A stretch of 64,000 nt of DNA from Candidatus Caenarcanales bacterium (GCA_013216135.1 JABSOS010000013.1:26232-90231), one strand, 5' to 3'. Positions 1-10,367 are shown, counted from the stretch's first letter. Notes: generated from the sequence alone by a model not told the origin. Translations and numbers: made by a program.

Positions 1-242
1 GCTGAAATTGTATAAGCAATTCCAGTCGCTGTAATATGATCAACACCTAAAATTCCATCTGGACCATGCTGCTCAGTACTTCCTATAGGTAAAATCACTC
101 GCTTGTCATTCTTCAAATACTCAGCCACTTCGTTATAAGTGTGATTCGCAAGTAAACTCTCGTTATAAGCAGGATTCATAGCTTTCGCAGGCTCTTCTAA
201 AAACACCTGTAATTTTTCATCTAGTTCTTTACTGTAGTCCAT
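1..242 (-). CDS. Creatininase-family amidohydrolase (N-terminal part)
   Basis: Partial gene running off the left edge; only the first 80 residues are visible. The conserved creatininase-family signature 'ILPIGSTEQHGP' followed by 'GVDHITA' is present around residues 49-71, and this contains the metal-binding Glu, His and Asp of the family (creatinine amidohydrolases, MftE, FAPy deformylase-like enzymes). Family members cut C-N bonds in cyclic amides or trim peptides; the substrate cannot be told here. The ATG at 242 is preceded on the minus strand by an AGGAAA sequence about 7 nt upstream, supporting this start. It is divergent from the exported protein gene at 350. The catalytic C-terminal half is outside the window. 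Confidence 0.82.
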   Translation of the reverse strand, partial: MDYSKELDEKLQVFLEEPAKAMNPAYNESLLANHTYNEVAEYLKNDKRVILPIGSTEQHGPDGILGVDHITATGIAYTIS

Positions 243-349
243 AAGATTTATTTCCTATCTAAAAAGTTTACAGCATAAATAGAACTTGTTTACTATAGCT
301 GGATATTGGGATAATTATTAATAGGTTCTTAACCTCATTTGGTTTAATA

Positions 350-1198
350 ATGAAAATATTAAAAATTAACTTAATAATATTTTCTATTCTGTTTATTACA
401 TGCAATAAACTCCAAGCAAACACGCCACACCCAGAGCCAAGACCACATACCCTTTTAGACATCCAGGAAAATCTTCAGAAGAAGAAAATTCAACAAGAAA
501 AGCAAGTGCAAGAGGAGGTTCAAAAGCCAGCAGCCGTTCCTGAACAACCACCAACAATACCAGCAATAGTTCCAGTGCAACAAAATTTAGCACCCCAAGG
601 TCAAGCTCCAGAAATGATTTTAGAAATCACAAGACCTGTTGAACCTAAAAAGCCTGAAAAACCAGTCAAAAATATCCCTAAAGTACAAAAAATTGTTAAA
701 CCTAAAGAGGAAAAACCTAAAAAGCAAATCGAAGCTAAGAAAGAAGAACCTAAAAAAGAAAAAATAGAAGCAAAAAAAGAACTTAGCAAAGAAGCAAAGA
801 CTTATAACAACCCTGTTTATGTAAGCATTGTAGAAAAAAGTTTAAAAACAGTTATGGAAGATAATCTCGAGAATGCTCACGCAAACCTCCGTGAAGTTAA
901 ACGTTACTGGATGAATGAAGCAAAGCTTCACCCAGAATTAAAAAAGGAAATTGATACCTTCCAAGAATTAAACAATTCATTTATTGCCTATCTAAATGCA
1001 ATGTACATGCTGGATAGAATGAAAGACCCTAATTATTATAAAGCGAAAAAGTTTTATGATTACGCTCTATCAGAAGCAACCAATGTCCTTCTTGAGTTTA
1101 GAGAGCATCAAGCAGACCTTAAAATTGCACTTGAAGACTATATTCAAGATATAGAAATGGAACTTGCAAGTGTAAATGATATTATTGAACCAAGATGA
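350..1198 (+). CDS. Exported Lys/Pro/Glu-rich protein of unknown function
   Basis: 282-aa protein not recognised as a known family. The N-terminus is a short basic segment and a hydrophobic stretch (residues 4-17) ending near Cys18; this could be a signal peptide, but the lipobox is not canonical (F-I-T-C). Residues about 40-150 form a low-complexity Pro/Lys/Glu/Val-rich linker like the periplasm-spanning segments of TonB-type proteins. Residues 155-282 look helical and globular. The stop codon overlaps the hisB start (ATGA, 1195-1198), so the two are probably translationally coupled, although no functional link to histidine synthesis is obvious. No Shine-Dalgarno sequence precedes the ATG; a GATAAT box lies at 320-325. 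Confidence 0.6.
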   Translation: MKILKINLIIFSILFITCNKLQANTPHPEPRPHTLLDIQENLQKKKIQQEKQVQEEVQKPAAVPEQPPTIPAIVPVQQNLAPQGQAPEMILEITRPVEPKKPEKPVKNIPKVQKIVKPKEEKPKKQIEAKKEEPKKEKIEAKKELSKEAKTYNNPVYVSIVEKSLKTVMEDNLENAHANLREVKRYWMNEAKLHPELKKEIDTFQELNNSFIAYLNAMYMLDRMKDPNYYKAKKFYDYALSEATNVLLEFREHQADLKIALEDYIQDIEMELASVNDIIEPR

Positions 1199-1782
1199 GA
1201 AAAGCAGTACTAAAACGTGAATCTAAAGAAACCTCTGTCTTCGTTGAGATAAACCTTGATGGAACCGGGAAAGGTGAAATCGCAACAGGCGTCCCATTCT
1301 TCGATCATATGCTCGAACAGTTTCGCAGACACTCTTTTATCGATTTAACGATAAAGACTAAAGGTGATTATCACATCGACGACCATCATGCAGTCGAAGA
1401 TACAGGCATCGTTTTAGGGCAAGCCATTAAAGAAGCTTTAGGAGATAGAAAAGGTATTAAACGCTATGCTAGCTCTAGCTTACCTATGGATGAAACCTTA
1501 GTTAACTGCGCTATAGATTTAGGTACTAGACCATTTTTAGTCTATGATGTACCAGTCGATAAAGAAAGAATCAATACATTTGAAACTGAACTATGTGTGG
1601 AATTCTGGAGAGCACTTGTCCATGGAGCTGGATGTTGTGTTCATTTTCATAAAATAACTGGTGTTAATAGTCACCATATCATCGAAGCTAGTTTTAAAGC
1701 TTTTGCACTTGCATTTGATGCTGCTAAGCAGATCGATGAACGCATGAAAGACAGCATCAGAACCACTAAAGGTATCATCTAG
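1195..1782 (+). CDS. hisB: Imidazoleglycerol-phosphate dehydratase
   Basis: 195-aa monofunctional HisB (EC 4.2.1.19), which converts imidazole-glycerol phosphate to imidazole-acetol phosphate in histidine biosynthesis. The length matches the stand-alone enzyme. Visible signatures: 'GVPFFDHML', the Mn-binding 'DDHHAVEDTG' motif (usually HHTVED, here with Ala for Thr), and the second His-rich motif 'SHHIIEASFKA' near residue 162, which supplies the rest of the di-metal site. The start ATG overlaps the stop of the preceding exported-protein gene by four bases. No other his gene is in the window, so the pathway genes are dispersed in this genome. Confidence 0.97.
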   Translation: MRKAVLKRESKETSVFVEINLDGTGKGEIATGVPFFDHMLEQFRRHSFIDLTIKTKGDYHIDDHHAVEDTGIVLGQAIKEALGDRKGIKRYASSSLPMDETLVNCAIDLGTRPFLVYDVPVDKERINTFETELCVEFWRALVHGAGCCVHFHKITGVNSHHIIEASFKAFALAFDAAKQIDERMKDSIRTTKGII

Positions 1783-1930
1783 AAATAGCTATTTACAATA
1801 TGATAAAATTAGTATTTCAGGTTTTCTAATGATAACCCTAGGGGAGAGATTTGACTACACGCTTTCTTAGCAATAGCGAGTTAGTTCGCAATATAAAAAG
1901 ACCAATGTCCCGGGATGAGGAGGATGCACA

Positions 1931-3115
1931 GTGTTAGTTGCTGAAAAGCCTATCATTTCGCATAATCCTGCAAATAAAAAAGATTTCAATGATGAAAATC
2001 TTATAAAAGAAAGTGTCTTTGACACCTCTGATATCACTGATGATAATCACTTAATAGATAAACTCTCAAAAGAACTCCCACTTGAAGAATATGAAAATGA
2101 ACATTCCATCAAACTGAACCTAGATGATGAGCAGGGAGAGACTAAAGCAAATCAAGACAATTTTATACAAAGAACCCTCAAACACCCACTCGTAAATAAA
2201 ATATTAGGGGTAGGTGATTTTTTATCAGCCTTTACTGACCATATCCCGACTCCAGATATATTAAAAAACTTTATAGACAATACAAGCTTCAATTCAACAA
2301 GAGCAGTAATGGTTGGACGTTACCTTGATGCAGCAAGAGCTGCATTCAAAAACAAAAGAATTATAGAAAGTATTGGAAGAATAATGGGAGTAGTCGCACT
2401 TCCCCTAGTCAAACTAAATGACTTAACTTTAGCCTCAGGACTTGGCGAATTTATACCTCAATTAGACTTAGCCCTAGAAGGAAAAATTAAAGAAAAGAAT
2501 GATTTGAAAAATCTAGGACTTGATGAAGAAGCTTCTCCTCAAGAGGAAAACATCTGGGACAACGCTAAAACATGGCTAAACTCACTCATTGAGGCTTATA
2601 AAGAAATTTTCGAAGGTGGATTCGGAGAAAACCGGAAAGTATTCCCTGACTTTAATTTTGGGCAAATCAAAAAAATGTTCACAAACTCTCTTAAAATCAT
2701 GACTGGAGGTGAGCCTGAAGAAATCGAGAATAAGGATCAAGGTCACACGCTGGTTTTTGCTGGTACCCTAACTTTCTTAGGTTCATTTTTAGGTGTTATG
2801 TTTGCAAGAAAATCAAGAGACCTTGCAAATAAAATATTTGGTTCTATTAGAAGTATAGGTGGAGTTATCGCAGATTATACACTTCTAATGCACCCTGATC
2901 AAAATATGAAAAAAGCAGGTGTCGTAACGACTCTTGGTACAGTTGTTGACAGCGTTCAAAGGTTCTTACCTGAAAAGTATATTAATACAATCAACCATCT
3001 AAACTTAATCAACTCTACTATCGGCTCTCAAATAATTAGCAATCGAAGCCATGAAAAGGACGCAGGTAATGTAAGAGTTTATTCTGATGATAATTTAATG
3101 GGAGCTCTTAGTTGA
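1931..3115 (+). CDS. Hypothetical protein, possible paralogue of the 50.8 kb gene
   Basis: 394-aa protein of unrecognised family. The GTG start at 1931 is chosen because a strong AGGAGG lies at 1918-1923 with 7-nt spacing, and the nearby ATG codons are out of frame or closed. The N-terminal 80 residues are acidic and polar. Hydrophobic or amphipathic helices follow around residues 130-190, and a second set (about 275-345) includes 'LVFAGTLTFLGSFLGVMFA', a probable membrane segment. The order of features (acidic head, paired hydrophobic helices, KIFGSIRSIGGVI-like helix, Asn-rich tail) resembles the 419-aa product at 50801-52024, suggesting distant paralogy. The 3' end overlaps the convergent symporter gene by 37 bp. 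It may be membrane-associated. Confidence 0.6.
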   Translation: MLVAEKPIISHNPANKKDFNDENLIKESVFDTSDITDDNHLIDKLSKELPLEEYENEHSIKLNLDDEQGETKANQDNFIQRTLKHPLVNKILGVGDFLSAFTDHIPTPDILKNFIDNTSFNSTRAVMVGRYLDAARAAFKNKRIIESIGRIMGVVALPLVKLNDLTLASGLGEFIPQLDLALEGKIKEKNDLKNLGLDEEASPQEENIWDNAKTWLNSLIEAYKEIFEGGFGENRKVFPDFNFGQIKKMFTNSLKIMTGGEPEEIENKDQGHTLVFAGTLTFLGSFLGVMFARKSRDLANKIFGSIRSIGGVIADYTLLMHPDQNMKKAGVVTTLGTVVDSVQRFLPEKYINTINHLNLINSTIGSQIISNRSHEKDAGNVRVYSDDNLMGALS

Positions 3116-4503
3116 TTTTCTTCTAATTTATTTGTTAAAAAATAGACACTAAAGGATACTAGAAAACCCGCTAACGGAGCTGGAAATTCCCATAAAAAGA
3201 TAGAAAAAGCAATCCAAGTAAGTAACCCAGAAGCCATAGAGAATACAGCTGCAGCTCTTGAGTTATATTTTGCAAACATTGCAAATAAAAATGGACTTAC
3301 AAGTGAAACTAATGTCACGGTAGCAGCCTCTGTAGCGAGGTGATAAATATTGCCTTTTATAAACGCCATTAAAACACTAATTAAAGTGATAATTACAGCT
3401 GCGATTTTAATAGTTACAATATGGTTTAAATCCTTCACTTTTCTTTTAAAACCAATATAAATAAAAAGTGGTCTTAAAAGATTTTCAGAAAAAACAGTTG
3501 CTGGTGCAAGTATGCAGACACTTGCACTACTTAAGATAGCTGAAAGTATTGCCCCAAAAAACAAAAACTGAACAAAAAGATTACTCTTCTCTAAAACTAT
3601 TTTAGGGAGCGCCATCTGCTCATCAGATAAATCACTTAAGATCTCAGGATTAGATATTTTCACTGCAAGTATTATAAATAATGGGATTAAACAAATTACA
3701 ATATAAAGAAATGAACTAAAAATTGCAGAGTATTTAGCAACATTTGCACTCTTACAAGCTTTTACACGTTGATATAAATCCTGCTGAGGGATTGCTCCTA
3801 AACCTATCGTAATTAGTGCTGAGATATAGGTTACAAGCGACATAAAATCAAATTCAGGAATAATTGTAAAAAACTTAGGGTCAGTCTTCAAAACTATCTC
3901 AGGAAGACCACCTGCCTCTGAAATCAATGGCACAGCTACAGCTATTAAGCCTGAGATTATAACTATAGTTTGGGTCATATCTAATAATGAAATAGCAAGT
4001 AACCCCCCCCACCAAACATATACTAAAAAAATCACGGCAGCTATTACAATTCCCCAAGTCATAGGTAAAGCAAAAACAGTTTTTAAAACCACTGCAAAAG
4101 CTATGTATTGAGCAGCAAGCCAGGCTAAATAAGCAAGAATTATTGAAAAACTAGCAAATATAGACACTTTTGTCCCAAATTTTTCTTTAAAAAAATCAGC
4201 AAAAGATAAATAAGGCATCTTATAGTAATGCTTTGCAAAAACTACTCCTATAAGAAAAACACATAATGCAGCACCGATAGGGTCTTTTATTAAAGCCATA
4301 AAGCCACGATCCAGAAATTCAGAAGCTGAACCTATAATCATTTCAGAACCAAACCACGTAGCAAAGAAAGCAAAGCTTGATACCCAAAAAGGTAAACGTG
4401 AACCTGCAAAAATATAATCTTCAGCATTCTTAGACTTTCTATTTATATAAAATCCAAAAGTAAGTGTAGATAAAAGATATAGAAAGATAAGAAAACCAAG
4501 CAT
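3079..4503 (-). CDS. Sodium:solute symporter (SSS family)
   Basis: About 474 aa with 12-13 predicted membrane segments; a member of the sodium:solute symporter family (TC 2.A.21), which imports solutes such as proline, pantothenate or sugars with Na+. The N-terminus 'RKSKNAEDYIFAGSRLPFW' followed by 'ATWFGSEMIIGSASE' is the typical family entry. The central 'GAIPQQDLYQRVKACKSA' matches the conserved SSS 'GxxxPQxxQR' signature. I chose the ATG at 4503 because it begins directly before TM1; an upstream ATG at 4587 would add 28 residues including a second hydrophobic stretch. An 8-base C tract (4003-4010) encodes a Trp-Trp-Gly-Gly turn. The substrate cannot be assigned. Confidence 0.85.
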   Translation of the reverse strand: MLGFLIFLYLLSTLTFGFYINRKSKNAEDYIFAGSRLPFWVSSFAFFATWFGSEMIIGSASEFLDRGFMALIKDPIGAALCVFLIGVVFAKHYYKMPYLSFADFFKEKFGTKVSIFASFSIILAYLAWLAAQYIAFAVVLKTVFALPMTWGIVIAAVIFLVYVWWGGLLAISLLDMTQTIVIISGLIAVAVPLISEAGGLPEIVLKTDPKFFTIIPEFDFMSLVTYISALITIGLGAIPQQDLYQRVKACKSANVAKYSAIFSSFLYIVICLIPLFIILAVKISNPEILSDLSDEQMALPKIVLEKSNLFVQFLFFGAILSAILSSASVCILAPATVFSENLLRPLFIYIGFKRKVKDLNHIVTIKIAAVIITLISVLMAFIKGNIYHLATEAATVTLVSLVSPFLFAMFAKYNSRAAAVFSMASGLLTWIAFSIFLWEFPAPLAGFLVSFSVYFLTNKLEENQLRAPIKLSSE

Positions 4504-4595
4504 AGATATTATTAATATTAAACTGCACAAGCAAAATTTGACTTTAAGACTAAGCACATCAAGATAACACCCGGTGTGTGTTAACATAATACAAT

Positions 4596-5300
4596 ATGGA
4601 TTCTAAATTAATAAATCTAGCTAAAACTTCTATTAAATACGCTTCTAAAGCATTATTGACAACATCACTTTTCCTGGGGGGCTGTAACGAGTTTAGCAAT
4701 AATAATCCTACTTCTATTCAAGTTCCTCGTGAACAAATTAGTGATATTTCTAAGGCAAATCAAAAAAATCAAAAATATCAAGATTCATCATGCCTAGGTC
4801 CAATTGAGTCATCTGGTTTTGAAATTGAAGAGATCATAAATCCTGGAATAAATGGAATAAATGGAGATAATCACTTCGAAATCACCATTCAAAATAAGAA
4901 CAACAAGACAACAATGACAATGGGAGACACAAATGAATTTTATGAGATTAAGCCATCAAAAGGAAACCCATTAGAGAGAGAAGCTTACGGGAATATTGAA
5001 GACTTAAATTTTCAATTAACGAGCGAAGAGTTGAAAAAATTTGTCGAAGAAAGTACTGGCGGAGCTATTAAATTTTTGCCACTTGATGATTTTTTAAAAG
5101 ATCCAAGATTTTCAGAGGATGAGAAGAAGCTTTTTAAGTATGACTATGAATATGGTGAACATTTCATAGGGATATCATCCCAAACTAATAAGCCGATACT
5201 GAATATTCTTCCAGGACAGAACCAGAAGTCTAATCCAGAAACTGGATTTACAAATCTAAATACTAGTAATATGCGTTGCCCCATTAATGCTTTAAATTAA
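4596..5300 (+). CDS. Lipoprotein of unknown function
   Basis: 234-aa protein with a lipoprotein signal: basic N-region, hydrophobic core, and lipobox L-G-G-C with the lipidated Cys at residue 30. The mature part starts with an Asn/Ser-rich linker and has no recognised domain. There are only three Cys after the signal region, the last close to the C-terminus. The start lies in a short AT-rich region just upstream of the divergent symporter; CATAAT at 4585-4590 could be a -10 box five bases before the ATG, and no Shine-Dalgarno is present, consistent with a leaderless transcript. Confidence 0.65.
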   Translation: MDSKLINLAKTSIKYASKALLTTSLFLGGCNEFSNNNPTSIQVPREQISDISKANQKNQKYQDSSCLGPIESSGFEIEEIINPGINGINGDNHFEITIQNKNNKTTMTMGDTNEFYEIKPSKGNPLEREAYGNIEDLNFQLTSEELKKFVEESTGGAIKFLPLDDFLKDPRFSEDEKKLFKYDYEYGEHFIGISSQTNKPILNILPGQNQKSNPETGFTNLNTSNMRCPINALN

Positions 5301-5462
5301 GAATAGGTAAAGAAAATGTAAGCACTTGAAACTCAACTAAAAAATTTAAACATACAACAAATCAGATTTTTAAGACTAATTTAAATAGAGCAGCCAGCTT
5401 AAAAAATGACAGGTAAAAAAGCCAGCTACTCTAAAAGTTAAAGAACCTTATTTCATTCTGCC

Positions 5463-6251
5463 TCAACTAGCATTCATACTAAAATCCTCAATAAACTTCC
5501 TCTCAGAAACGGTAATATCCTCAAGACTAGATAACCAATTCAAGTAATCAACATGCTCTTCAGTTACTTTTTTACCTTTAAATTTGCCGATAGCAAAAAC
5601 AAAGTTATCATCTTTTAAACTAAACCATCTTCCAGGAACGCCAATATCTCCAATAGTAAAATGCTCAAGCTTTCTTAAACCCTGTTCAAAGAATTCAGGA
5701 TTATTTTTTTCTTGAGCGTGAAAGATATCTTTTAAAACCTTTGCCGAGAAAGCTGAGCTATCATTAAGCTTATAGTCCTGTCCTAAAAAGGTTTTCACTG
5801 CATTCTTTAAGCTATATGGATAAAGCTTTTTAAATATTAGATATGGATCTACAAAGGTAAAACTCTCTTCAAGCAGTCTATAACCACAGACTCTATAAAG
5901 TTCATTTTGTAAAATTTGGAAAACAAAAGAAAAATTATAAGCCACAACAACGTTGTGAGCTTCAATAATCTCAACAAGTTCTTCAACAATATCTTCTAAT
6001 TTTTGAGCTTTCTTTAACTGATCATCAGTAAAGCCATGAGCTTTTACAGCATAGTCCTTAACTGATATCTCAGGATTAATTAAATAGTTAAACTCTTTAC
6101 CCTTATGATCTACCACACTAATTTTACAAATCCTATCTTTAAAAGCATCTAAGCCTGTAGCAGCAACACTGACAAATAATAATCTCTCAGCGGCACTGGT
6201 CTCAGCCTTAGTACTCTTCTTAACTAAATTATCTTTTTTTTCTTTAAGCAT
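5463..6251 (-). CDS. DnaQ-fold (DEDD) protein lacking catalytic acids, with DUF3820-like tail
   Basis: About 262 aa. Residues about 20-190 follow the DnaQ/RNase T fold: an ExoI-like strand ending 'ATGLDAFKDRICKISVV', a central 'INPE..V...AxxxHGFTDDQL' block, an ExoII-like 'VVAYNFSFVFQIL', and 'LKNAVKTFLGQDYKLNDSSAFSA' at the ExoIII position. The acids that bind the two catalytic metals appear lost: motif I has V-A-A where D-x-E is expected, motif II has Val for Asp after the Phe, and motif III lacks the usual His/Asp. The C-terminus (GKFKGKKV...DYLNWL) resembles the DUF3820 module often fused to such exonucleases. The start at 6251 is set by GGAGGT just upstream. It is probably a non-catalytic nucleic-acid-binding protein; that is inference. 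Confidence 0.7.
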   Translation of the reverse strand: MLKEKKDNLVKKSTKAETSAAERLLFVSVAATGLDAFKDRICKISVVDHKGKEFNYLINPEISVKDYAVKAHGFTDDQLKKAQKLEDIVEELVEIIEAHNVVVAYNFSFVFQILQNELYRVCGYRLLEESFTFVDPYLIFKKLYPYSLKNAVKTFLGQDYKLNDSSAFSAKVLKDIFHAQEKNNPEFFEQGLRKLEHFTIGDIGVPGRWFSLKDDNFVFAIGKFKGKKVTEEHVDYLNWLSSLEDITVSERKFIEDFSMNAS

Positions 6252-6329
6252 TTTAACCTCCAATTTCTTAACTGAAGATCATCTTAAAATTAAAATATTG
6301 AAGTTTATAAAAACTTCGGAAATCACTGC

Positions 6330-7637
6330 TTAACCTTGACCTAAGCCGTTTACATCTCTTCTATCAGCAGTAATCACATCAGCATCAACATCAGAATCGA
6401 TTACACCGATATCAAACTCACTCTCAGGCTCTTCTGCACCGAGGATTAGAATATTATCATCAGAAACATCCGACCCGATAGTACTTGCTGTAACACCGTT
6501 AGTCTCAACACCTTCAGGTAAAGTTGCATTGATAGTAAGCTCTGCTCTGGCTTCATTAGCTTCAGCAGCTGCATCTAAGATATCAGCATCATTTAAAGAT
6601 TTATCAGCATTAAGGACCTGCACATCTCCTTCAAGTGAATCAATCTGGGCTTGGAGTGCACTGTTTTGTGCATCAATTGCAAGTGAACCATTTCCGATTT
6701 GTGCATCAACACCAGCTGCATTAGCACCAGCAACATCTACAGAAGTTACACTTGAAGCATCACCACCACCAGATTCTTCAGCACCCGCAGGTGAAGCAAA
6801 ACCAGGGTCAATCTCCTCACCGATTTGATCTTGGAAACTCATATCTTGCTTAAATTCGTCAAATGACTCATGACCTAAAGCATTCCAGGTATCACCATTT
6901 TTAATCATTGCTGTTCCGTCAGCGTTCACACCAAAGATAGCTGCACCTTGTTCATCTGAACCTAGGTCTTGGATAGCACTCTTATCTACATGCTGCGCCT
7001 CAGCTACATGTTCAGAGTCATCTGCAGATCTACCAATCTGAGTAACTGTTCCATCAGTATCCTCAAGGAAAATACCTCTTGTATACCATTCACCATTCTC
7101 TTCTTGTACTGAATTTAGGTGAACAATTGAACCGTCACTTAAGTGAATTTGAGAGTTGTCACCGAAGTGAGCTTCGTCAGAACCATCATTTCCAAAGTCT
7201 AAGTGTGGATCGCCGTGAACTCTTATTTCTTGACCATTAGGATCCTGGATAATAACATTATCACCACCGTTTCCGACATCAGTTTTAATTTTTCCGCCAC
7301 CTGCTGTGGTTAAAACATCCATCCCATTTTCTTCAGTAACTTCTGGAGCTGCTGCTACTGGAGCGGTATCATCAGCGATATCTCCACCATCATCTAAAGT
7401 TTCTGCCGCCGCTGCTACTGGAGCTGTCCTTTCTTCTCTACCAATCCCCTCATCAAGTTCTGTAGCCGCTGCTGCTACTGGTGGTTGAATTTGAGCTCTT
7501 AAAGCAGCTATATCATTTTCGGTTTGAGTAATCTCAGCCTCAATATTCTCATTTTCTGCCTCTAACTCAACTTGAGTATTTACTGTCTCAAGTGCTCTTG
7601 TTTGTACACTTTCTATCGCTGTTGCATTATCTCCCAT
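6330..7637 (-). CDS. Protein with GDPH (MIIA/DUF1521-like) self-cleavage motif
   Basis: About 435 aa, very acidic, with Cys absent. Order: N-terminal coiled coil (about 1-50); three Ala/Pro repeats of the form 'TAPVAAAAETLDDG' (about 51-105); a domain at about 115-260 with 'IRVHGDPHLDFGNDG', then 'HFGDNSQIHLSDGSIVHL' and 'GVNADGTAMIKNG'; and a C-terminal coiled coil (about 300-380) with an acidic tail. The GDPHLD motif (7203-7214, Asp at about residue 143) with the following strands resembles the metal-ion-inducible autocleavage domain (DUF1521) known from rhizobial NopE1, which is cut between Asp and Pro in the presence of Ca2+. Start chosen by GGAGAG 5 nt upstream. No signal peptide is seen. 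Autocleavage is predicted, not shown. Confidence 0.6.
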   Translation of the reverse strand: MGDNATAIESVQTRALETVNTQVELEAENENIEAEITQTENDIAALRAQIQPPVAAAATELDEGIGREERTAPVAAAAETLDDGGDIADDTAPVAAAPEVTEENGMDVLTTAGGGKIKTDVGNGGDNVIIQDPNGQEIRVHGDPHLDFGNDGSDEAHFGDNSQIHLSDGSIVHLNSVQEENGEWYTRGIFLEDTDGTVTQIGRSADDSEHVAEAQHVDKSAIQDLGSDEQGAAIFGVNADGTAMIKNGDTWNALGHESFDEFKQDMSFQDQIGEEIDPGFASPAGAEESGGGDASSVTSVDVAGANAAGVDAQIGNGSLAIDAQNSALQAQIDSLEGDVQVLNADKSLNDADILDAAAEANEARAELTINATLPEGVETNGVTASTIGSDVSDDNILILGAEEPESEFDIGVIDSDVDADVITADRRDVNGLGQG

Positions 7638-7720
7638 TTTTCTCTCCATCTTTTTTTAGACTACTTTTTAAAATAAAATCCCCAGATCTTTGGTTTGATG
7701 ATCTCTCCTCTTTCCTCCTT

Positions 7721-7758
7721 AAGCACTAAATCACAATGGCACTAGTGAATCAGTGCTT
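7721..7758. repeat. Stem-loop in leader of the GDPH protein gene
   Basis: Arms AAGCACTAAATCAC (7721-7734) and GTGAATCAGTGCTT (7745-7758) pair at 12 of 14 positions around a 10-nt loop. It lies 85-120 bp upstream of the minus-strand start at 7637, so it could be an operator or an mRNA leader structure. It has no U-tract and is not a terminator. Confidence 0.45.
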
Positions 7759-7881
7759 CCAAGTAAACCTTTAAGGTCCAGGGATTGAAAACTTTTGACT
7801 CTTCTAGTAGAAGCTTACTTACCTCTACATAAGTATAAATATCACTTGAAAATTAAGCTTAGGTTATGAAATAAGCGTTTT

Positions 7882-8313
7882 TTAAAGTTTTTGCAAATAT
7901 TTTTGCATTTTCATAGAAAAATCTTGTAAATCAGTATTACGGTAAGCTATTGCTTTACCTTTTCCCCAAACTGGAGCCGGCCAAGTTTCATCATTTTCAT
8001 ATCTAGCCACTATATGTATATGCATTTGTTTAACAACATTGCCTAAACTTGCAACATTTATTTTAGTCGGATTATATTCCTTATTAAGGAATTCAGAACA
8101 AATCTTAATTTCTCGATGTAATTCAGAAAATTCTTCATCTGAAAGCTCGAATAACTCGCTTATATTAAAAGATACCCGCGGCACTAAAATTAACCACAGG
8201 TATCTAGAATCATTCATTATTAGTAATCTTGATAATTTTAAGTCTTGTACGAAAACAGTATCATTGTCCAGTCTTTCATCTAACTTAAAATCACTCAAGA
8301 TCACTTTAGACAT
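7882..8313 (-). CDS. HIT-family nucleotide hydrolase
   Basis: 143-aa histidine-triad protein. The motif near residue 97 is 'QMHIHIVARYENDETWPAPVWG': the first His of HxHxHxx is Gln, as in the subgroup with the downstream 'D..WP.PVWG' block. HIT proteins hydrolyse dinucleoside polyphosphates or aminoacyl-/nucleoside phosphoramidates; the nucleophilic His is the middle one of the triad and is kept here. Located 12 bp downstream of eno on the same strand, so likely co-transcribed; only a weak AAGG precedes the ATG. A weak GCTTA...TAAGC hairpin follows the stop. Confidence 0.85.
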   Translation of the reverse strand: MSKVILSDFKLDERLDNDTVFVQDLKLSRLLIMNDSRYLWLILVPRVSFNISELFELSDEEFSELHREIKICSEFLNKEYNPTKINVASLGNVVKQMHIHIVARYENDETWPAPVWGKGKAIAYRNTDLQDFSMKMQKYLQKL

Positions 8314-8325
8314 ATTAAAGAAGCC

Positions 8326-9687
<1,362 letters not shown>

Positions 9688-9691
9688 TTAT

Positions 9692-10360
9692 TTAGAGCTT
9701 AACAATTTTATTTTTAGGTACATTCTCTCTTGAAAACTTAACGATTTCATTACTTGCTTCAGCTTTTCTAAATTGATGTAAAAACTCTGGACTAAGAATA
9801 TTACTAAATTTATCTCTAGATGCCTCTAAAAAATCGTTCCATGAATTAAAGTTTTTACCAAATACTGACCTAACCCCTCTGTCTCTTGCTGCAAAACTAT
9901 CTAAAGCCGTGTAACCATCTTTTTTCCACTTAATTACTTGAATACCCCTAAGTTCTTCTATCAGTTCAACAGAAAGTTTTAAACCTTCGTCATCTTCTTT
10001 ATTAAATATTGCTTCCAGTCTATTCTTCATTTCTGGAAGTTTTTCCATAATTTTAATTCTATTTGAAATAGCAAGAGTAATCGCTTCAAAAAGGTTCTGG
10101 GAAATATCTTTAATTAATGTAGCTTGATTTGGATTTCTCTTCATTAATACAGGATACTTATGATCAAAGGTTTCCAAACTTGTCATAATTCTTTCAATAG
10201 GGGTAGTAAGTAAATTCAATGGGTCTAAAGATAACTTATGAGCTAAATCCCTAGCATTCCGCGTTTGAGACAAAATACCCTGAGCAAGCTTAGTATTTTC
10301 AGGCTCCCTTTTGAGTCTTTGTATCCCCTTAATAATAGGTCCCAAAGCTGTTATCAGCAT
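9692..10360 (-). CDS. Hypothetical helical protein
   Basis: 222-aa protein with no recognised domain, no signal peptide and no Cys. It appears all-helical and basic, with 'RDRGVRSVFGKNFNSWNDFLEASRDKF' the best-defined motif-like stretch near residues 155-180. Its own promoter is visible: TATAAT ending 7 nt before the ATG and no Shine-Dalgarno, so it is probably a leaderless transcript. It lies 41 bp upstream of eno on the same strand, but eno has its own -10 box within this gap. Confidence 0.6.
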   Translation of the reverse strand: MLITALGPIIKGIQRLKREPENTKLAQGILSQTRNARDLAHKLSLDPLNLLTTPIERIMTSLETFDHKYPVLMKRNPNQATLIKDISQNLFEAITLAISNRIKIMEKLPEMKNRLEAIFNKEDDEGLKLSVELIEELRGIQVIKWKKDGYTALDSFAARDRGVRSVFGKNFNSWNDFLEASRDKFSNILSPEFLHQFRKAEASNEIVKFSRENVPKNKIVKL

Positions 10361-10367
10361 AAGTGTA

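Noticed and set aside
1783..1930. 148-bp leader of the 1931 gene considered as a riboswitch
   Set aside because: No known riboswitch core or strong nested stems could be traced; only a good AGGAGG site and AT-rich promoter-like sequence.
6529..6828. 99-codon frame on the plus strand opposite the GDPH protein
   Set aside because: It is produced by the GC-richer Ala/Asp/Gly codons of the real gene; no promoter and no resemblance to any protein.
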